A DNA stretch of 8,685 bases from CAYLMM01 sp964646035 (GCA_964646035.1 CAZYDJ010000118.1:1-8685); one strand, 5' to 3'. Counted from the stretch's first letter, positions 1-8,532 are shown. The notes: a model not told the origin generated them from the sequence alone. Numbers and translations are program-made.

Positions 1-39
1 GCAGCATCAGGCTCATGTTGTTGCTGTAGACGAAGGCGA

Positions 40-1101
40 TCAGGGCCACCAGCAGCCGCCCCGGCCGCCGCCCCCGCGATCGGGACCGTGGGCGATCAGC
101 ACATCGATCCGATCGCGGACCTCGATCACGAAAGGCTGGACATCATCCACCGCCAGACGGTCGCTGACGCCGCGCACGATTCCCTTGTGGAATCCGGGCT
201 CCGGCACGGTCAAGGCGAAGGCGATCCGCTCGGCGGATCCGGCCGAGCCCACGGCGGTCGCCTCCGCGACACGCGTTTCATCCAGTTCCAGCACCCAGGG
301 CAGGCCGGCGCGCGCGGACATCGTCAATGCGCCGACGCTGATCTGCTCGCCCGCGCCGAGGGTCCTGACCGGCAGATCGACCGACAGCACGCCGCCGTTG
401 GCGGCCTCCTCGCCCACGCGGCGCAAAAGGATCCGGCCACAACCGGCGGCGGCGATAGCGGCGGCGGCGTCCGCCAGATCCAGGCTGTCGGGCGGTGAAT
501 TCTGCAGGTCGGAGAAGAAAATCACCTGCGCCGGCCGATTCCGGGCCGATTCCGCCCAACGGGCCGCCTCGCGCAGGGCTTCGGGCAGATCGCAGTTTCC
601 GTCGGCGGCCGCGGCGGCGGCCAGGGCCGGGGCCAGATCCGCGGCGGCGGGGGTCCAGCCCGAAAACAGGGGCAACGGGGAGCCGGCGGCCGTGATGACC
701 TGGACCTCGCTATCGGCAGGCAGGCCGGCGGCCATCGCCGCGGCGAGATCGCGGGCCGAGTCGAAGCGATCCCCTCCGGCGTACTGGGTCTGCATGCTGG
801 CGCTGCCGTCGATCAGCATCACCATCGACACGGCGCCGCCGCCGCCGGGAGCCAGACCGGCAACCCGGGGCCGGGCCGCGGCCAGGACCAACAGGATCAG
901 GATCAACATCCGGATGATCAGCAGCAGGGTGCGCCGCAGCCCCAGCGATCGGGATTGGCGCACCTGGACTTCGGCCAGGAAACGCAGATCGCTGAACTCG
1001 ACCCGGCGAGCGCGGCGACGGCGCCAGAGATGGATGGCCAAGGGAATGGCGGCCGCCATCAAACCGAGCAGCAGACCGGGATTGAGGAAGGTGATCGGCA
1101 C
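40..1101 (-). CDS. BatA-like membrane-anchored VWA protein (3' part broken)
   Basis: An inner-membrane protein with a von Willebrand factor A domain, of the type encoded beside MoxR and DUF58 genes. Residues 1-30 (FLNPGLLLGL...IPLAIHLWRRRR) and about 58-78 match the double-transmembrane N-terminal domain of the BatA family (TIGR02226). The VWA domain follows, with MIDAS residues D98-G-S100-A-S102 and a second acidic strand end FFSDL (D198). A further beta-rich region reaches VLIAHG near residue 340. The start is GTG at 1099-1101, chosen because GGGAGGG lies just upstream and the N-terminus matches the family. The DUF58 stop is only 10 nt upstream, so the genes are translated together. The ORF stops at 40-42 after a Gly/Arg-rich tail that looks non-native. 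Below position 62 a different frame carries the coding signal, so the true protein is probably longer and runs off the left edge. Family members are often considerably longer. The molecular target is unknown; a scaffold or chaperone role is inferred from the family. Confidence 0.82.
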   Translation of the reverse strand: MPITFLNPGLLLGLMAAAIPLAIHLWRRRRARRVEFSDLRFLAEVQVRQSRSLGLRRTLLLIIRMLILILLVLAAARPRVAGLAPGGGGAVSMVMLIDGSASMQTQYAGGDRFDSARDLAAAMAAGLPADSEVQVITAAGSPLPLFSGWTPAAADLAPALAAAAAADGNCDLPEALREAARWAESARNRPAQVIFFSDLQNSPPDSLDLADAAAAIAAAGCGRILLRRVGEEAANGGVLSVDLPVRTLGAGEQISVGALTMSARAGLPWVLELDETRVAEATAVGSAGSAERIAFALTVPEPGFHKGIVRGVSDRLAVDDVQPFVIEVRDRIDVLIAHGPDRGGGGRGGCWWP

Positions 1102-1111
1102 GGTCCCTCCC

Positions 1112-2004
1112 TCAGCGCATCCGCCGGCGCTTGCCGAGATAAGCCAGCAGCGCCCGGTCGAAAGGCGTGTCGGTCGTCAATTCCACCAGGTCTATCCGGT
1201 GGCGGCGGCAGGCCCGGCGCAGATCCCGCCGCCAGGACTCGAACCGCCGGCGATAGGCGGAGCGGACGTGGGCCGGCTCGACCCGCATGCTTTCGCCGGG
1301 GCTTTCCATGGCGGTGAACTCGGTCTCGCCGCTGAACTCGAGGTCGATCTCGCGGGGATCGAGGATCTGGAAGACCATCACCTCGTGCCCGCGGTGGCGG
1401 AAATGCTTCAGACCGGAGACCACCGCCTCGGGATCGTCCATCAGATCCGAGAAAAGGGCCACCAGCCCGCGACGGCGGACCCTTTCCGCGACCGAATGCA
1501 GCACGGGCCCCAGGTTGGTGCCTTTGCCGGCCGGCATGTCGTCCAGCTGTTTCAGGATCTGGAAGAACTGACGGCCCACCGTGCGGGCGGGCACCGCGAC
1601 CAGAGGCGCGTCGTCGAAGAGTTCCAGCCCCACCGCGTCGTTCTGACGCAGCAGCATATAGGCCAGGGCGGCGGCCAGCATCCTGGCGTATCCGGCCTTG
1701 GTCAGGCCGTCCGGCTCGCCGGAAAAATTCATGCTCGCGGAGCAATCCACCATCAGGGTGGCCCGCAGGTTGGTCTCCTCGGCGAATACCTTCAGGTAGT
1801 GGCGGTCGGTCTTGGCGTAGATGCGCCAGTCGAGGTCGGTAACCGGTTCACCTGGGATGTACTGGCGATACTCGGCGAACTCCACCGAGAAGCCGTGGTA
1901 CGGGCTGCGATGCAGACCGACCAGGAATCCTTCGACGACCCGCCGCGCGATCAGGTCGAGCCGGCCCAGGCGATGCAGTTGCTCCGGGGCCAGCGTCGCG
2001 GCTG

Positions 2005-2008
<4 letters not shown>
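1112..2008 (-). CDS. DUF58 domain-containing protein (VWA-like), MoxR operon
   Basis: A 298-residue soluble DUF58 protein, the usual partner of MoxR AAA+ ATPases. The DUF58 signature lies at residues 50-78: YIPGEPVTDLDWRIYAKTD followed by LKVFAEETN. A VWA-like MIDAS follows at D88-C-S90-A-S92, and FSDLMDD (D188) forms a later acidic strand end. I see no transmembrane segment or signal peptide, so it is the short cytoplasmic type rather than the membrane-anchored type. The ATG at 2006-2008 overlaps the moxR TGA in an ATGA junction, which indicates translational coupling and fixes the start. The C-terminus is very basic (GKRRRMR). In the family these proteins are thought to act with MoxR and VWA membrane proteins in assembling or activating other complexes. 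The substrate cannot be read from this sequence. Confidence 0.93.
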
Positions 2009-2988
<980 letters not shown>

Positions 2989-3148
2989 GATACCCTCCCG
3001 GTTGGTTTATAGTCGACCACCCAGTGTATACGACTGCCGGCCAGACCTCAACCTGCCTCGACCGAAGGAGTTCCATTCAACGGTTGCGGCGGCGCATCTC
3101 CTACATCATTCTAGGGAGGATTCAGCACCAACGGCAAAGGGAGTCGGC
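2989..3148. promoter_or_regulatory. Divergent intergenic region between moxR and the phosphatase gene
   Basis: This 160-bp gap lies between divergent start codons, so it should contain both promoters. It is more AT-rich than its surroundings only around 3001-3032, which holds TTTATAG and GTGTATACG. On the minus strand, TATAAA about 20 nt before the moxR TTG and TATACA further upstream are possible -10 elements. TTGAGG lies 15 nt before the latter, which is short for sigma70. On the plus strand, TATACG at 3027 has only a poorly spaced TTGGTT upstream. No pair is convincing. The only good ribosome binding sites are GGGAGGG for moxR and AAGGGAG for the phosphatase. An AGGGAGGA at 3112-3120 has no start codon at a useful distance. 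Confidence 0.45.
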
Positions 3149-4444
3149 GTGTACAAGAAGTTCTATCGCGACATCGAGGGCCTGCTCAGGGACATCGACA
3201 GCTCATCAAGCAACGACCAGATGCTGCGGACCACACTCGAGCGGATCGTCGAGTCATGCTCCGAGGAATACGGCATCGAGAGCGGGCGCCTCTACCGCGA
3301 GCTCCCGACCATGTTCGAGTTGATCGCCAGCGTCGGCGAGTACGGCGACAGCATCACCGGCAAGAAAGTGCCCAAGGAATATCCCATCATCGTAGCGCTG
3401 CAGCACGATCGCCTGGTGATGATCTCCGAAGATACGCCCGGATTCGATCCCCAGATAGAGTACCAGTTCACCCACTTCGATTATGCGGCGATCATCGTGG
3501 GCCGCTCGCCGTCCTTCATCCTGAGCTTCGGCGTGCGCAAACGGGACGACGAGGGACATCTGCAGTTCGTCCTCGAAACGATCCGCACCGCCATCGACAT
3601 CAAACTGCGCCAGACCGCCCTCGAGTCCCAGTTGCGCCAGGCCCGCGACATCCAGCAGAGTCTGCTGCCCCTGCACATGCCGGAGATGCCGGGATACGAT
3701 CTGGCCGCCGTTTCGATTCCCGCCGAGGACGTCGGCGGCGACATCTACGACGCCCAGGAACTGGAAGACGGCGGCCTCGGCTTAACCGTCGCCGACGCCA
3801 GCGGACACGGATTGCCGGCCGCCCTGCAGGCCCGCGACGCCCTGACCGGACTGCGGATGGGCATCGCCAACGACCGCAAGATCAACGTCACGATCGAGAA
3901 CCTGAACAACGTGATCAACCAGAGCGGGTTGAGCAGCCGCTTCGTCTCGCTTTTCTACGGCGAGCTCGAGGAGACCGGCAACATGGTCTTCGTCAACTGC
4001 GGCCACTGCCCGCCCCTGCTGTTTACCCGCAACGAGGACAAGGTCTTCGAACTGCCCAGCAGCGGCCCGGTGCTCGGTCCCCTGCCCGACGCCCGCTACC
4101 GCCGCAGCTTCGCCATGATCTTCCCGGGCGAGGTGCTGGTGATGTTCAGCGACGGTATAATCGAGCGCAAGGCTCCGGGCGGGCAAGAGGATGACGATGA
4201 AGTCAACGAGTACGGAGTCGAGCGGCTGATCGCCGCGGTGAAGCCGCGGATGAATCTGCCGGCCCAGGAGATTCTGGATCATGTCATCGAGGAAGTGCTC
4301 GAATTCGGCGGCCGCGCCCCCTGGGAAGACGACGTGACGCTCTTCGTCATCAGTCGTCTGGCGGTCACGGAGAACGGTTCCGAGCTGAAAACGGGCACGG
4401 TGCCGGTCAATCTGCGGCTGCCGGTTCCGAATCCGTCGGAATGA
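3149..4444 (+). CDS. SpoIIE/RsbU-type PP2C serine phosphatase with GAF-like sensor
   Basis: A 431-residue cytoplasmic protein phosphatase. Residues about 15-150 look like a GAF-fold sensor, though divergent (YPIIVALQHDRLVMISEDTPG is part of it). A helical linker ends in QARDIQQSLLP (164-174), the hallmark entry to the SpoIIE/PP2C domain of RsbU-like enzymes. Metal-binding motifs are all present: VGGD (D198), VADASGHG (D216), CGH (284-286), FSDG (D335) and WEDDV (D394, D395). The enzyme is therefore probably active and would dephosphorylate a phosphoserine or phosphothreonine protein, classically an anti-sigma-factor antagonist of STAS type. No such partner, anti-sigma kinase or sigma factor is in the window. 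The GTG start at 3149 follows AAGGGAG with normal spacing. The frame is open further upstream, but residues there do not resemble protein and overlap the moxR start. The residues after about 404 form a tail of unclear role. Confidence 0.92.
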   Translation: MYKKFYRDIEGLLRDIDSSSSNDQMLRTTLERIVESCSEEYGIESGRLYRELPTMFELIASVGEYGDSITGKKVPKEYPIIVALQHDRLVMISEDTPGFDPQIEYQFTHFDYAAIIVGRSPSFILSFGVRKRDDEGHLQFVLETIRTAIDIKLRQTALESQLRQARDIQQSLLPLHMPEMPGYDLAAVSIPAEDVGGDIYDAQELEDGGLGLTVADASGHGLPAALQARDALTGLRMGIANDRKINVTIENLNNVINQSGLSSRFVSLFYGELEETGNMVFVNCGHCPPLLFTRNEDKVFELPSSGPVLGPLPDARYRRSFAMIFPGEVLVMFSDGIIERKAPGGQEDDDEVNEYGVERLIAAVKPRMNLPAQEILDHVIEEVLEFGGRAPWEDDVTLFVISRLAVTENGSELKTGTVPVNLRLPVPNPSE

Positions 4445-6005
4445 CCGCGTAGAGCGAATAGGTCCATTGCTGCTTCTCGCGCAGCCCGATCCCGTTGACG
4501 ACACAGCTGTCCACCAGCTCGAAGCGCACCCCGTGCCACCGCCTGCCGTCCCAGCGTGGCGGCCCGGGGTTGCGGTCGTAGACGTAATCCGGCCGCGACG
4601 CCTCCAGCCAGATTCCGCTCTCCACCATCGCCGCGAATCCCTTTTCGCGTCCCAGGGCGAGGATTTCGGGACTGACCAGTCCGGCCAGATCGAGGATGCG
4701 CCGCTCGCTGGCGTAGCCCAGGGCTCCGATGTCATGCGCCGCGATCACGGCGTCCGGCGGAGTGTTCTCGGCCAGCCACTGCCCCATCCCGTAGAAGCAT
4801 TCCCGCACCCCGCTCGAGAAGTCGCGGGCGTGGACCCGCACCGGCCCGGCCGTCCACCAGAGGTTCAGCCCGACCGTCGCCGCGCAGGCGGCGATCAGCA
4901 CGATGCGGATGCCCGCGCGGGCGATGGTCCCGGATGCGGCCGGCCTGTCGCGCAGCCGTGCGGCGACCACGGCCCCGGCCAGCAGCAACGACGGCAGCAG
5001 CGGCGAGAGATAGCGCGAGATCACCCAGACCCGCTTGACCGCGTAGCCACCCGCCAGCAGGGCCAGCCAGCAGAGCGGGATGCCGATCAACGCTACCGGG
5101 AACGGCGATATGACCGGAGCCTCCGCAGTGTCCAGAGCCGCGGCGGATCCGCCGCCCCGGCTCCGGGTGAAAAAGACGATCAGCGCGGCCGCGGCGAGTC
5201 CGGCCCAGAGCAACCCCTGCACCGCTGCGAGTTGTCCGGCCGAACGAATCAGGGAATCGATCAGCGCCGCGGGATCGAAGGTGGCGGCGTAGCTCTTGGC
5301 GGCGGCTGTTTCGGGGGTGATCCGGCCGAAGGCCAGGCGGCAGTAGATGAGCCAGGGCAGGACGACCACCGCGGCCCCGGCGAGCATGGCGCCGGCGGCT
5401 CCAAGCCACCGCCCGCAATCCCGTCGCCTCTGCCACAGCAACCAGGGCGCCGCGCCCACCGCCAGCAATCCGAATTCGGGACGGGTCAGGGCCGCCATCC
5501 CGGCGGCGACGCCCCAGGCCAGCCATAGTCGAGTCCGTCCGGATCCTTCAGGCGCGCAGACGGCCGGCCACAAGAGGATCAGCAGCAAGGCGCCCGCCAG
5601 CGGAGTTTCCATCCCGGACAGGCTCCAGCGCAGGAACCAGGCGTCGGCGGCGACCAGCAGCAGCAGCGTCGGCCGCCATCCCGCCGGAAAGACCGGACGC
5701 GAAAGCAGCCTGTCGGCGACCGCCAGGGTCAGCAGGGCCGATCCCAGTCCCAGCAAACGCACCGTCAACAACGGCGCGACGCCGAGCTTCAGCAGCGCGA
5801 CGATGCCCAGGATCCACAACGGCGAGGTGGCCCCATATGTAGGATCGCCGGGGTTGAAGGACAGCTCGCCGAGCCGCAGCAGATGGGTGGCGTAGCGCAG
5901 GTGGATGTAGGTGTCGTCGGTGACGTAGCCCCACAACAGGAACGCGGCGACGGCCAGAACAATCAGCGGGGGCAGCAGGCGCAGGCGGCGCGAAATTTCA
6001 GGCAT
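4407..6005 (-). CDS. GT-C-type polytopic membrane glycosyltransferase-like protein
   Basis: A 532-residue integral membrane protein. Residues 10-390 contain about ten or eleven hydrophobic segments, and 400-532 form a soluble C-terminal domain. The first loop carries TDDTYIHLRYA (D30, D31), then FNPGDPTYGATSPLW, which is characteristic of GT-C glycosyltransferases in the broad AftB/ArnT-like group. The paired acids in that loop are the usual catalytic site, facing the periplasm. The C-terminal domain starts near RECFYGMGQWL and includes AHDIGALGYASERRILDL (D425), a motif common in these uncharacterised proteins. The probable role is transfer of a sugar from a polyprenyl-phosphate donor to an envelope glycan or lipid; donor and acceptor are unknown. 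The ATG at 6003-6005 has only a weak ribosome binding site. The 3' end overlaps the convergent phosphatase gene by 38 bp. No polysaccharide genes are adjacent. Confidence 0.85.
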   Translation of the reverse strand: MPEISRRLRLLPPLIVLAVAAFLLWGYVTDDTYIHLRYATHLLRLGELSFNPGDPTYGATSPLWILGIVALLKLGVAPLLTVRLLGLGSALLTLAVADRLLSRPVFPAGWRPTLLLLVAADAWFLRWSLSGMETPLAGALLLILLWPAVCAPEGSGRTRLWLAWGVAAGMAALTRPEFGLLAVGAAPWLLWQRRRDCGRWLGAAGAMLAGAAVVVLPWLIYCRLAFGRITPETAAAKSYAATFDPAALIDSLIRSAGQLAAVQGLLWAGLAAAALIVFFTRSRGGGSAAALDTAEAPVISPFPVALIGIPLCWLALLAGGYAVKRVWVISRYLSPLLPSLLLAGAVVAARLRDRPAASGTIARAGIRIVLIAACAATVGLNLWWTAGPVRVHARDFSSGVRECFYGMGQWLAENTPPDAVIAAHDIGALGYASERRILDLAGLVSPEILALGREKGFAAMVESGIWLEASRPDYVYDRNPGPPRWDGRRWHGVRFELVDSCVVNGIGLREKQQWTYSLYAVIPTDSEPAAAD

Positions 6006-6090
6006 CTCCGGTCCCGGTGGATTTCGCGACGGCGGATTTGCGGCCGCGGCCCCGGATCCGTCCGGGACGAGCAGAGTCTAGCCCGTCATC

Positions 6091-6123
6091 CGGCCCGGAT
6101 CACGGGAAAATCCATCCGGGCCG
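6091..6123 (-). terminator. Perfect 10-bp inverted repeat after pfk, possible terminator
   Basis: CGGCCCGGAT at 6091-6100 is repeated inverted as ATCCGGGCCG at 6114-6123, with a 13-nt loop containing AAAA (TTTT on the minus strand). It begins 4 nt beyond the pfk stop codon, the expected place for a transcript-end hairpin. There is no U-run after the stem on the minus strand, so it is not a canonical intrinsic terminator. It may protect the 3' end or assist Rho-dependent ending. The surrounding gap 6006-6127 holds nothing else I can support; a TAGACT at 6075-6080 (minus strand) is only a weak -10 candidate for the membrane-protein gene. Confidence 0.45.
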
Positions 6124-6127
6124 CCGA

Positions 6128-7285
6128 TCAGCGCAGGAACATGGGCAGGTCGAGCAGGTTCTCGATCCGCGAACGGTACTCCTCGACATCGTAGAAACGA
6201 TCGACCTCGACCCGCTTCACGCCTCCGACGACCGAGTTCAGACCGACCGTCGCATACTTGCCCTCGCGCAGGGCGACCATCAGGCCGGACGCGCCGTCGA
6301 TCAGCATATCCATTGCCAGGTTGCCGAAGTTCATCGCCACCATGCGGTCCAGGGCGTCGGGGGCTCCGCAGCGCATCATGTAGCCCAGGGCCTGGTAGGT
6401 GACACCCTCGTCGGTCATTTCCTTCAGATGATGAGCCACCCGCTGCCCGACGCCGCCGAGCTTCTTGTGGCCGTAGGCGTCTTCCTCTCCCGACTCGAAA
6501 ACGTCGCCGCCGGCTATGGTCGCGCCCTCGCTGATCGTGCAGATCGCGTAATTGCTGGGGTTGCGGTGCTTGTCCAGGACCAGCAGATCCGCCAGGCGCT
6601 GCATGTCGAAGGGCACCTCGGATATCAGCGAACGATCGACGCTGGCCAGATAGCTGGCGATCAGGGCCGTCTCGCCGCTGTTGCGGCCGAAAAGTTCGAT
6701 GACGCCGATGCGCTCGTGGCTGCCGACCGGAGTGCGCAGCTGCGTGATCGCCTCGACCGAGCGCGTGACCGCCGTGCTGAACCCGATGCAGTAGTCGGTT
6801 CCGTAGACGTCGTTGTCCATCGTCTTGGGGATGGCGATCAGCGGGAAGCCGGTCTTGTTCAGATGGGCGGCGTAGCTCAGGGTGTCGTCGCCGCCGATCG
6901 GGATCAGCGCCTCGACCTCGAGATCCTTCAGGTTGGCCAGGATCCGCTCGGTCATGTCGGCGGGATAAGTCATGCCTTCGCGCTTGAGCTGCGGCGGCAT
7001 GTCGCTCTCGCGGACCTTGGCCGGATTGACGCGCGCGGTATGCAGGAAGGTGCCGCCGGAGCGGTCGATCGTGCGCACGTCCGCCCAGGTCAGCGGCCAG
7101 ATGCGCAGACTGTTCATGTCGTCGTCGCCGGGCTCGTAGCAGAGCAGGCCCTCCCAGCCGCGGCGCACTCCGATAACGTCGTAGCCGTTCTCCAGGGCCC
7201 GGCCGACCACCTGCTTGATGCAGGAGTTCAATCCGGGGACGTCGCCGCCGCCGGTCAGTATCGCGATCTTCTTCCTGCGAGCCAT
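6128..7285 (-). CDS. pfk: 6-phosphofructokinase, PPi-dependent type by active-site residues
   Basis: Phosphorylates fructose 6-phosphate to fructose 1,6-bisphosphate in the cytoplasm. Phosphoryl-donor motifs are LTGGGDVPGLN (11-20), IPIGGDDTL (D133, D134) and IPKTMDND (K154, T155, catalytic D157). Asp at the position of E. coli Gly104 together with Lys at the position of Gly124 is the established signature of pyrophosphate-using enzymes, so PPi is the likely donor and the reaction would be reversible. Other family motifs are LFGRNSGE (199-205, Phe replacing the usual Met) and LGYMMRCGAPDALDR (300-314). In that last motif Tyr302 and Cys306 stand where E. coli PfkA has His249 and Gly in LGHIQRGGSP. 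I believe Y-M-M-R-x-G-A-P is typical of a distinct clade of this family, but cannot verify it. At 385 residues it is longer than ATP-type bacterial PfkA (about 320). The ATG has an excellent GGAGG 4-5 nt upstream. It lies 45 bp downstream of add and is probably cotranscribed. Confidence 0.93.
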   Translation of the reverse strand: MARRKKIAILTGGGDVPGLNSCIKQVVGRALENGYDVIGVRRGWEGLLCYEPGDDDMNSLRIWPLTWADVRTIDRSGGTFLHTARVNPAKVRESDMPPQLKREGMTYPADMTERILANLKDLEVEALIPIGGDDTLSYAAHLNKTGFPLIAIPKTMDNDVYGTDYCIGFSTAVTRSVEAITQLRTPVGSHERIGVIELFGRNSGETALIASYLASVDRSLISEVPFDMQRLADLLVLDKHRNPSNYAICTISEGATIAGGDVFESGEEDAYGHKKLGGVGQRVAHHLKEMTDEGVTYQALGYMMRCGAPDALDRMVAMNFGNLAMDMLIDGASGLMVALREGKYATVGLNSVVGGVKRVEVDRFYDVEEYRSRIENLLDLPMFLR

Positions 7286-7330
7286 CGTTCCTCCAGGCGG
7301 TCGGCAGCGGGGCCGCCGCGATATATGATG

Positions 7331-8344
7331 TCAGTCTGTCCTGTCGCCGACGAAAGTCGCCGCGGCCGCCGTACGGACCAACTCGCGGACATCCCCCTCG
7401 CCCAGTCCGAAAAGCTCCATGGCCAGTTCGTACTCGCGGCTCAGGGTCGTCGCCGAAACGGTCGGGTTGTCGGTGCAGATCGCGCAGCGGATGCCGGCGT
7501 CGAGAAAACGGGGCAGCGGGTGGTCCTTCAGATCGGACACCGCACCGGTCTGCAGATTCGACGAGAGGCAGATCTCGAGCACGATCCCGTCGCGGGCCAG
7601 CCGCTTCATCAGTTCGGGATCGCGGCCGGCGGCCACTCCGTGTCCGATCCGCTCGGCGCCCAGGCTCTCGATGGCGTCCCAAACCCTTTCCGGCCCGCAG
7701 CTCTCGCCGGCGTGGACGGTGGTGTGCAGCCCCATCTTCTTGGCCAGACCGTAGGCCTGGGTGAAAAGCACGGGCGGAAAAGGCGCCTCGTTGCCGGCGA
7801 TGTCGAACCCGACCACTCCGACCCCGGAATGATACTCCGCCTTTTCGCCGAGGATTTCACGCAAGAGGATCCTGGCCATGTTGCCGCCGTGACTGCGCAT
7901 GGCGATGACGATGATCCCGGCCCGGAAATCGTCGTGGTCGCGGGCGAACTTCACCAGACCCTTGCGCGTGGCGTGCAGGACCTGGCGGCTGGTCAGCCCG
8001 GCGCGGCGGTGGATCAGCGGATTGATCCGCACCTCCAGCGTGCGCACCCCGTCGGCGTAGGCGTCGGCGGCGATCTCGCAGGCGATGGTCTTGATGTTGT
8101 CGTAGAACTGCGTGTACTGCAGGGGCACGTCGAACTTGCCCAGGTAGTCCATCAGGGTGCGGTCCTGCGCGTCGTCCCACTGTAGATAGTGGCGGAAGGC
8201 CTCGTAATCCAGACCGGGCACCGCCGAGTAATACTTCTCCGACAGTTCCCAAAGGGTTTTCGGCCTGATGGAACCGTCGAAATGACGGTGGAGATCGGCC
8301 AGAGGCAGGGTGTGCAGGAAATCGCGGCGGTCTTCTGGGGTCAT
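7331..8344 (-). CDS. add: Adenosine deaminase
   Basis: Hydrolyses adenosine (and deoxyadenosine) to inosine and ammonia in purine salvage. The 337-residue length is normal for the family. The zinc and substrate residues are visible: LHRHFDGS (H19, H21), FDIAGNE (G184), HAGE (H211, E214), IGHGV (H235) and CTDNP (D292). The residue after D292 is Asn rather than the second Asp of mammalian ADA (TDDP); several bacterial homologues also have TDN, so activity is still expected. The start is ATG at 8342-8344, preceded by GAGGGAG at good spacing. The frame stays open about 41 codons further upstream, but that stretch covers the promoter and is not conserved-looking. The protein begins DRRDFLHTLPLADLHRH, the usual short lead-in. 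It is the first gene of a probable add-pfk unit. A related AMP- or adenine-deaminase-like specificity cannot be excluded. Confidence 0.93.
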   Translation of the reverse strand: MTPEDRRDFLHTLPLADLHRHFDGSIRPKTLWELSEKYYSAVPGLDYEAFRHYLQWDDAQDRTLMDYLGKFDVPLQYTQFYDNIKTIACEIAADAYADGVRTLEVRINPLIHRRAGLTSRQVLHATRKGLVKFARDHDDFRAGIIVIAMRSHGGNMARILLREILGEKAEYHSGVGVVGFDIAGNEAPFPPVLFTQAYGLAKKMGLHTTVHAGESCGPERVWDAIESLGAERIGHGVAAGRDPELMKRLARDGIVLEICLSSNLQTGAVSDLKDHPLPRFLDAGIRCAICTDNPTVSATTLSREYELAMELFGLGEGDVRELVRTAAAATFVGDRTD

Positions 8345-8395
8345 GGATTCTCCCTCGGAGCAAGATTCGGCGTTGCCGGGTGGTCTTGCGCGAAC

Positions 8396-8424
8396 AGGAT
8401 AGGGCCCCGACGCCCGCATGTCCA
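8396..8424 (-). promoter_or_regulatory. Sigma70-like promoter for add-pfk
   Basis: On the minus strand, TGGACA (8419-8424) is separated by exactly 17 bp from TATCCT (8396-8401). They match the consensus hexamers at 5 of 6 and 4 of 6 positions. Transcription would begin near 8389, giving a leader of about 45 nt that includes the GAGGGAG ribosome binding site of add. The position, directly after the upstream terminator, supports the call. Sigma factor consensus in this lineage is assumed, not known. Confidence 0.55.
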
Positions 8425-8448
8425 CCGCCGGCAACGAGTATATCGCGC

Positions 8449-8477
8449 AAAAAAGGCCCCGGCGCACAGCCGGGGCC
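8449..8477 (-). terminator. Strong intrinsic terminator (minus strand) upstream of add
   Basis: Perfect 8-bp all-GC stem GGCCCCGG (8455-8462) / CCGGGGCC (8470-8477) with a 7-nt loop. On the minus strand it is followed immediately by six T residues (8454 down to 8449). On the plus strand the stem is followed by TCCTCCTCGG, which lacks a U-run, so the terminator acts leftward. No minus-strand gene precedes it in the window: the gene to the right starts at 8597 on the plus strand. Confidence 0.85.
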
Positions 8478-8532
8478 TCCTCCTCGGGCGAGATCCGATC
8501 CCGCTTCGCCTTCGGCGTCGACAGCAGCGGCT
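8449..8532 (-). ncRNA. Candidate short structured transcript ending at the orphan terminator
   Basis: Reading leftward, a GATAAT (8539-8544) could be a -10 element, though its -35 region is poor. The stretch after it can fold into CGCC-GAA-GGCG (8507-8517), then GCGGG/CUCGC with a 7-nt loop (8488-8504), then the terminator hairpin. Together these would make a transcript of about 80 nt made mostly of hairpins. I do not recognise a known riboswitch, tRNA or small-RNA family. Alternatives are an attenuating leader for add, or a terminator that only blocks antisense or stray transcription. Boundaries are approximate. Confidence 0.25.

Noticed and set aside
841..870. GCC/GCCG-rich short repeats, also near 61-80 and 590-660
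   Set aside because: They are codon-level low complexity encoding Ala/Gly runs in a high-GC gene, not a tandem-repeat array or CRISPR.
6017..8185. A 722-codon open frame on the plus strand opposite pfk and add
   Set aside because: It lies antisense to two genes with complete catalytic motifs, and its product is full of Gln, His, Asp and Val repeats typical of a complementary-strand shadow. It has no recognisable domain.
8345..8467. N-terminal extension of adenosine deaminase
   Set aside because: It would cover the probable promoter and most of the leader. The ATG at 8344 has a good ribosome binding site and gives a normal family length.
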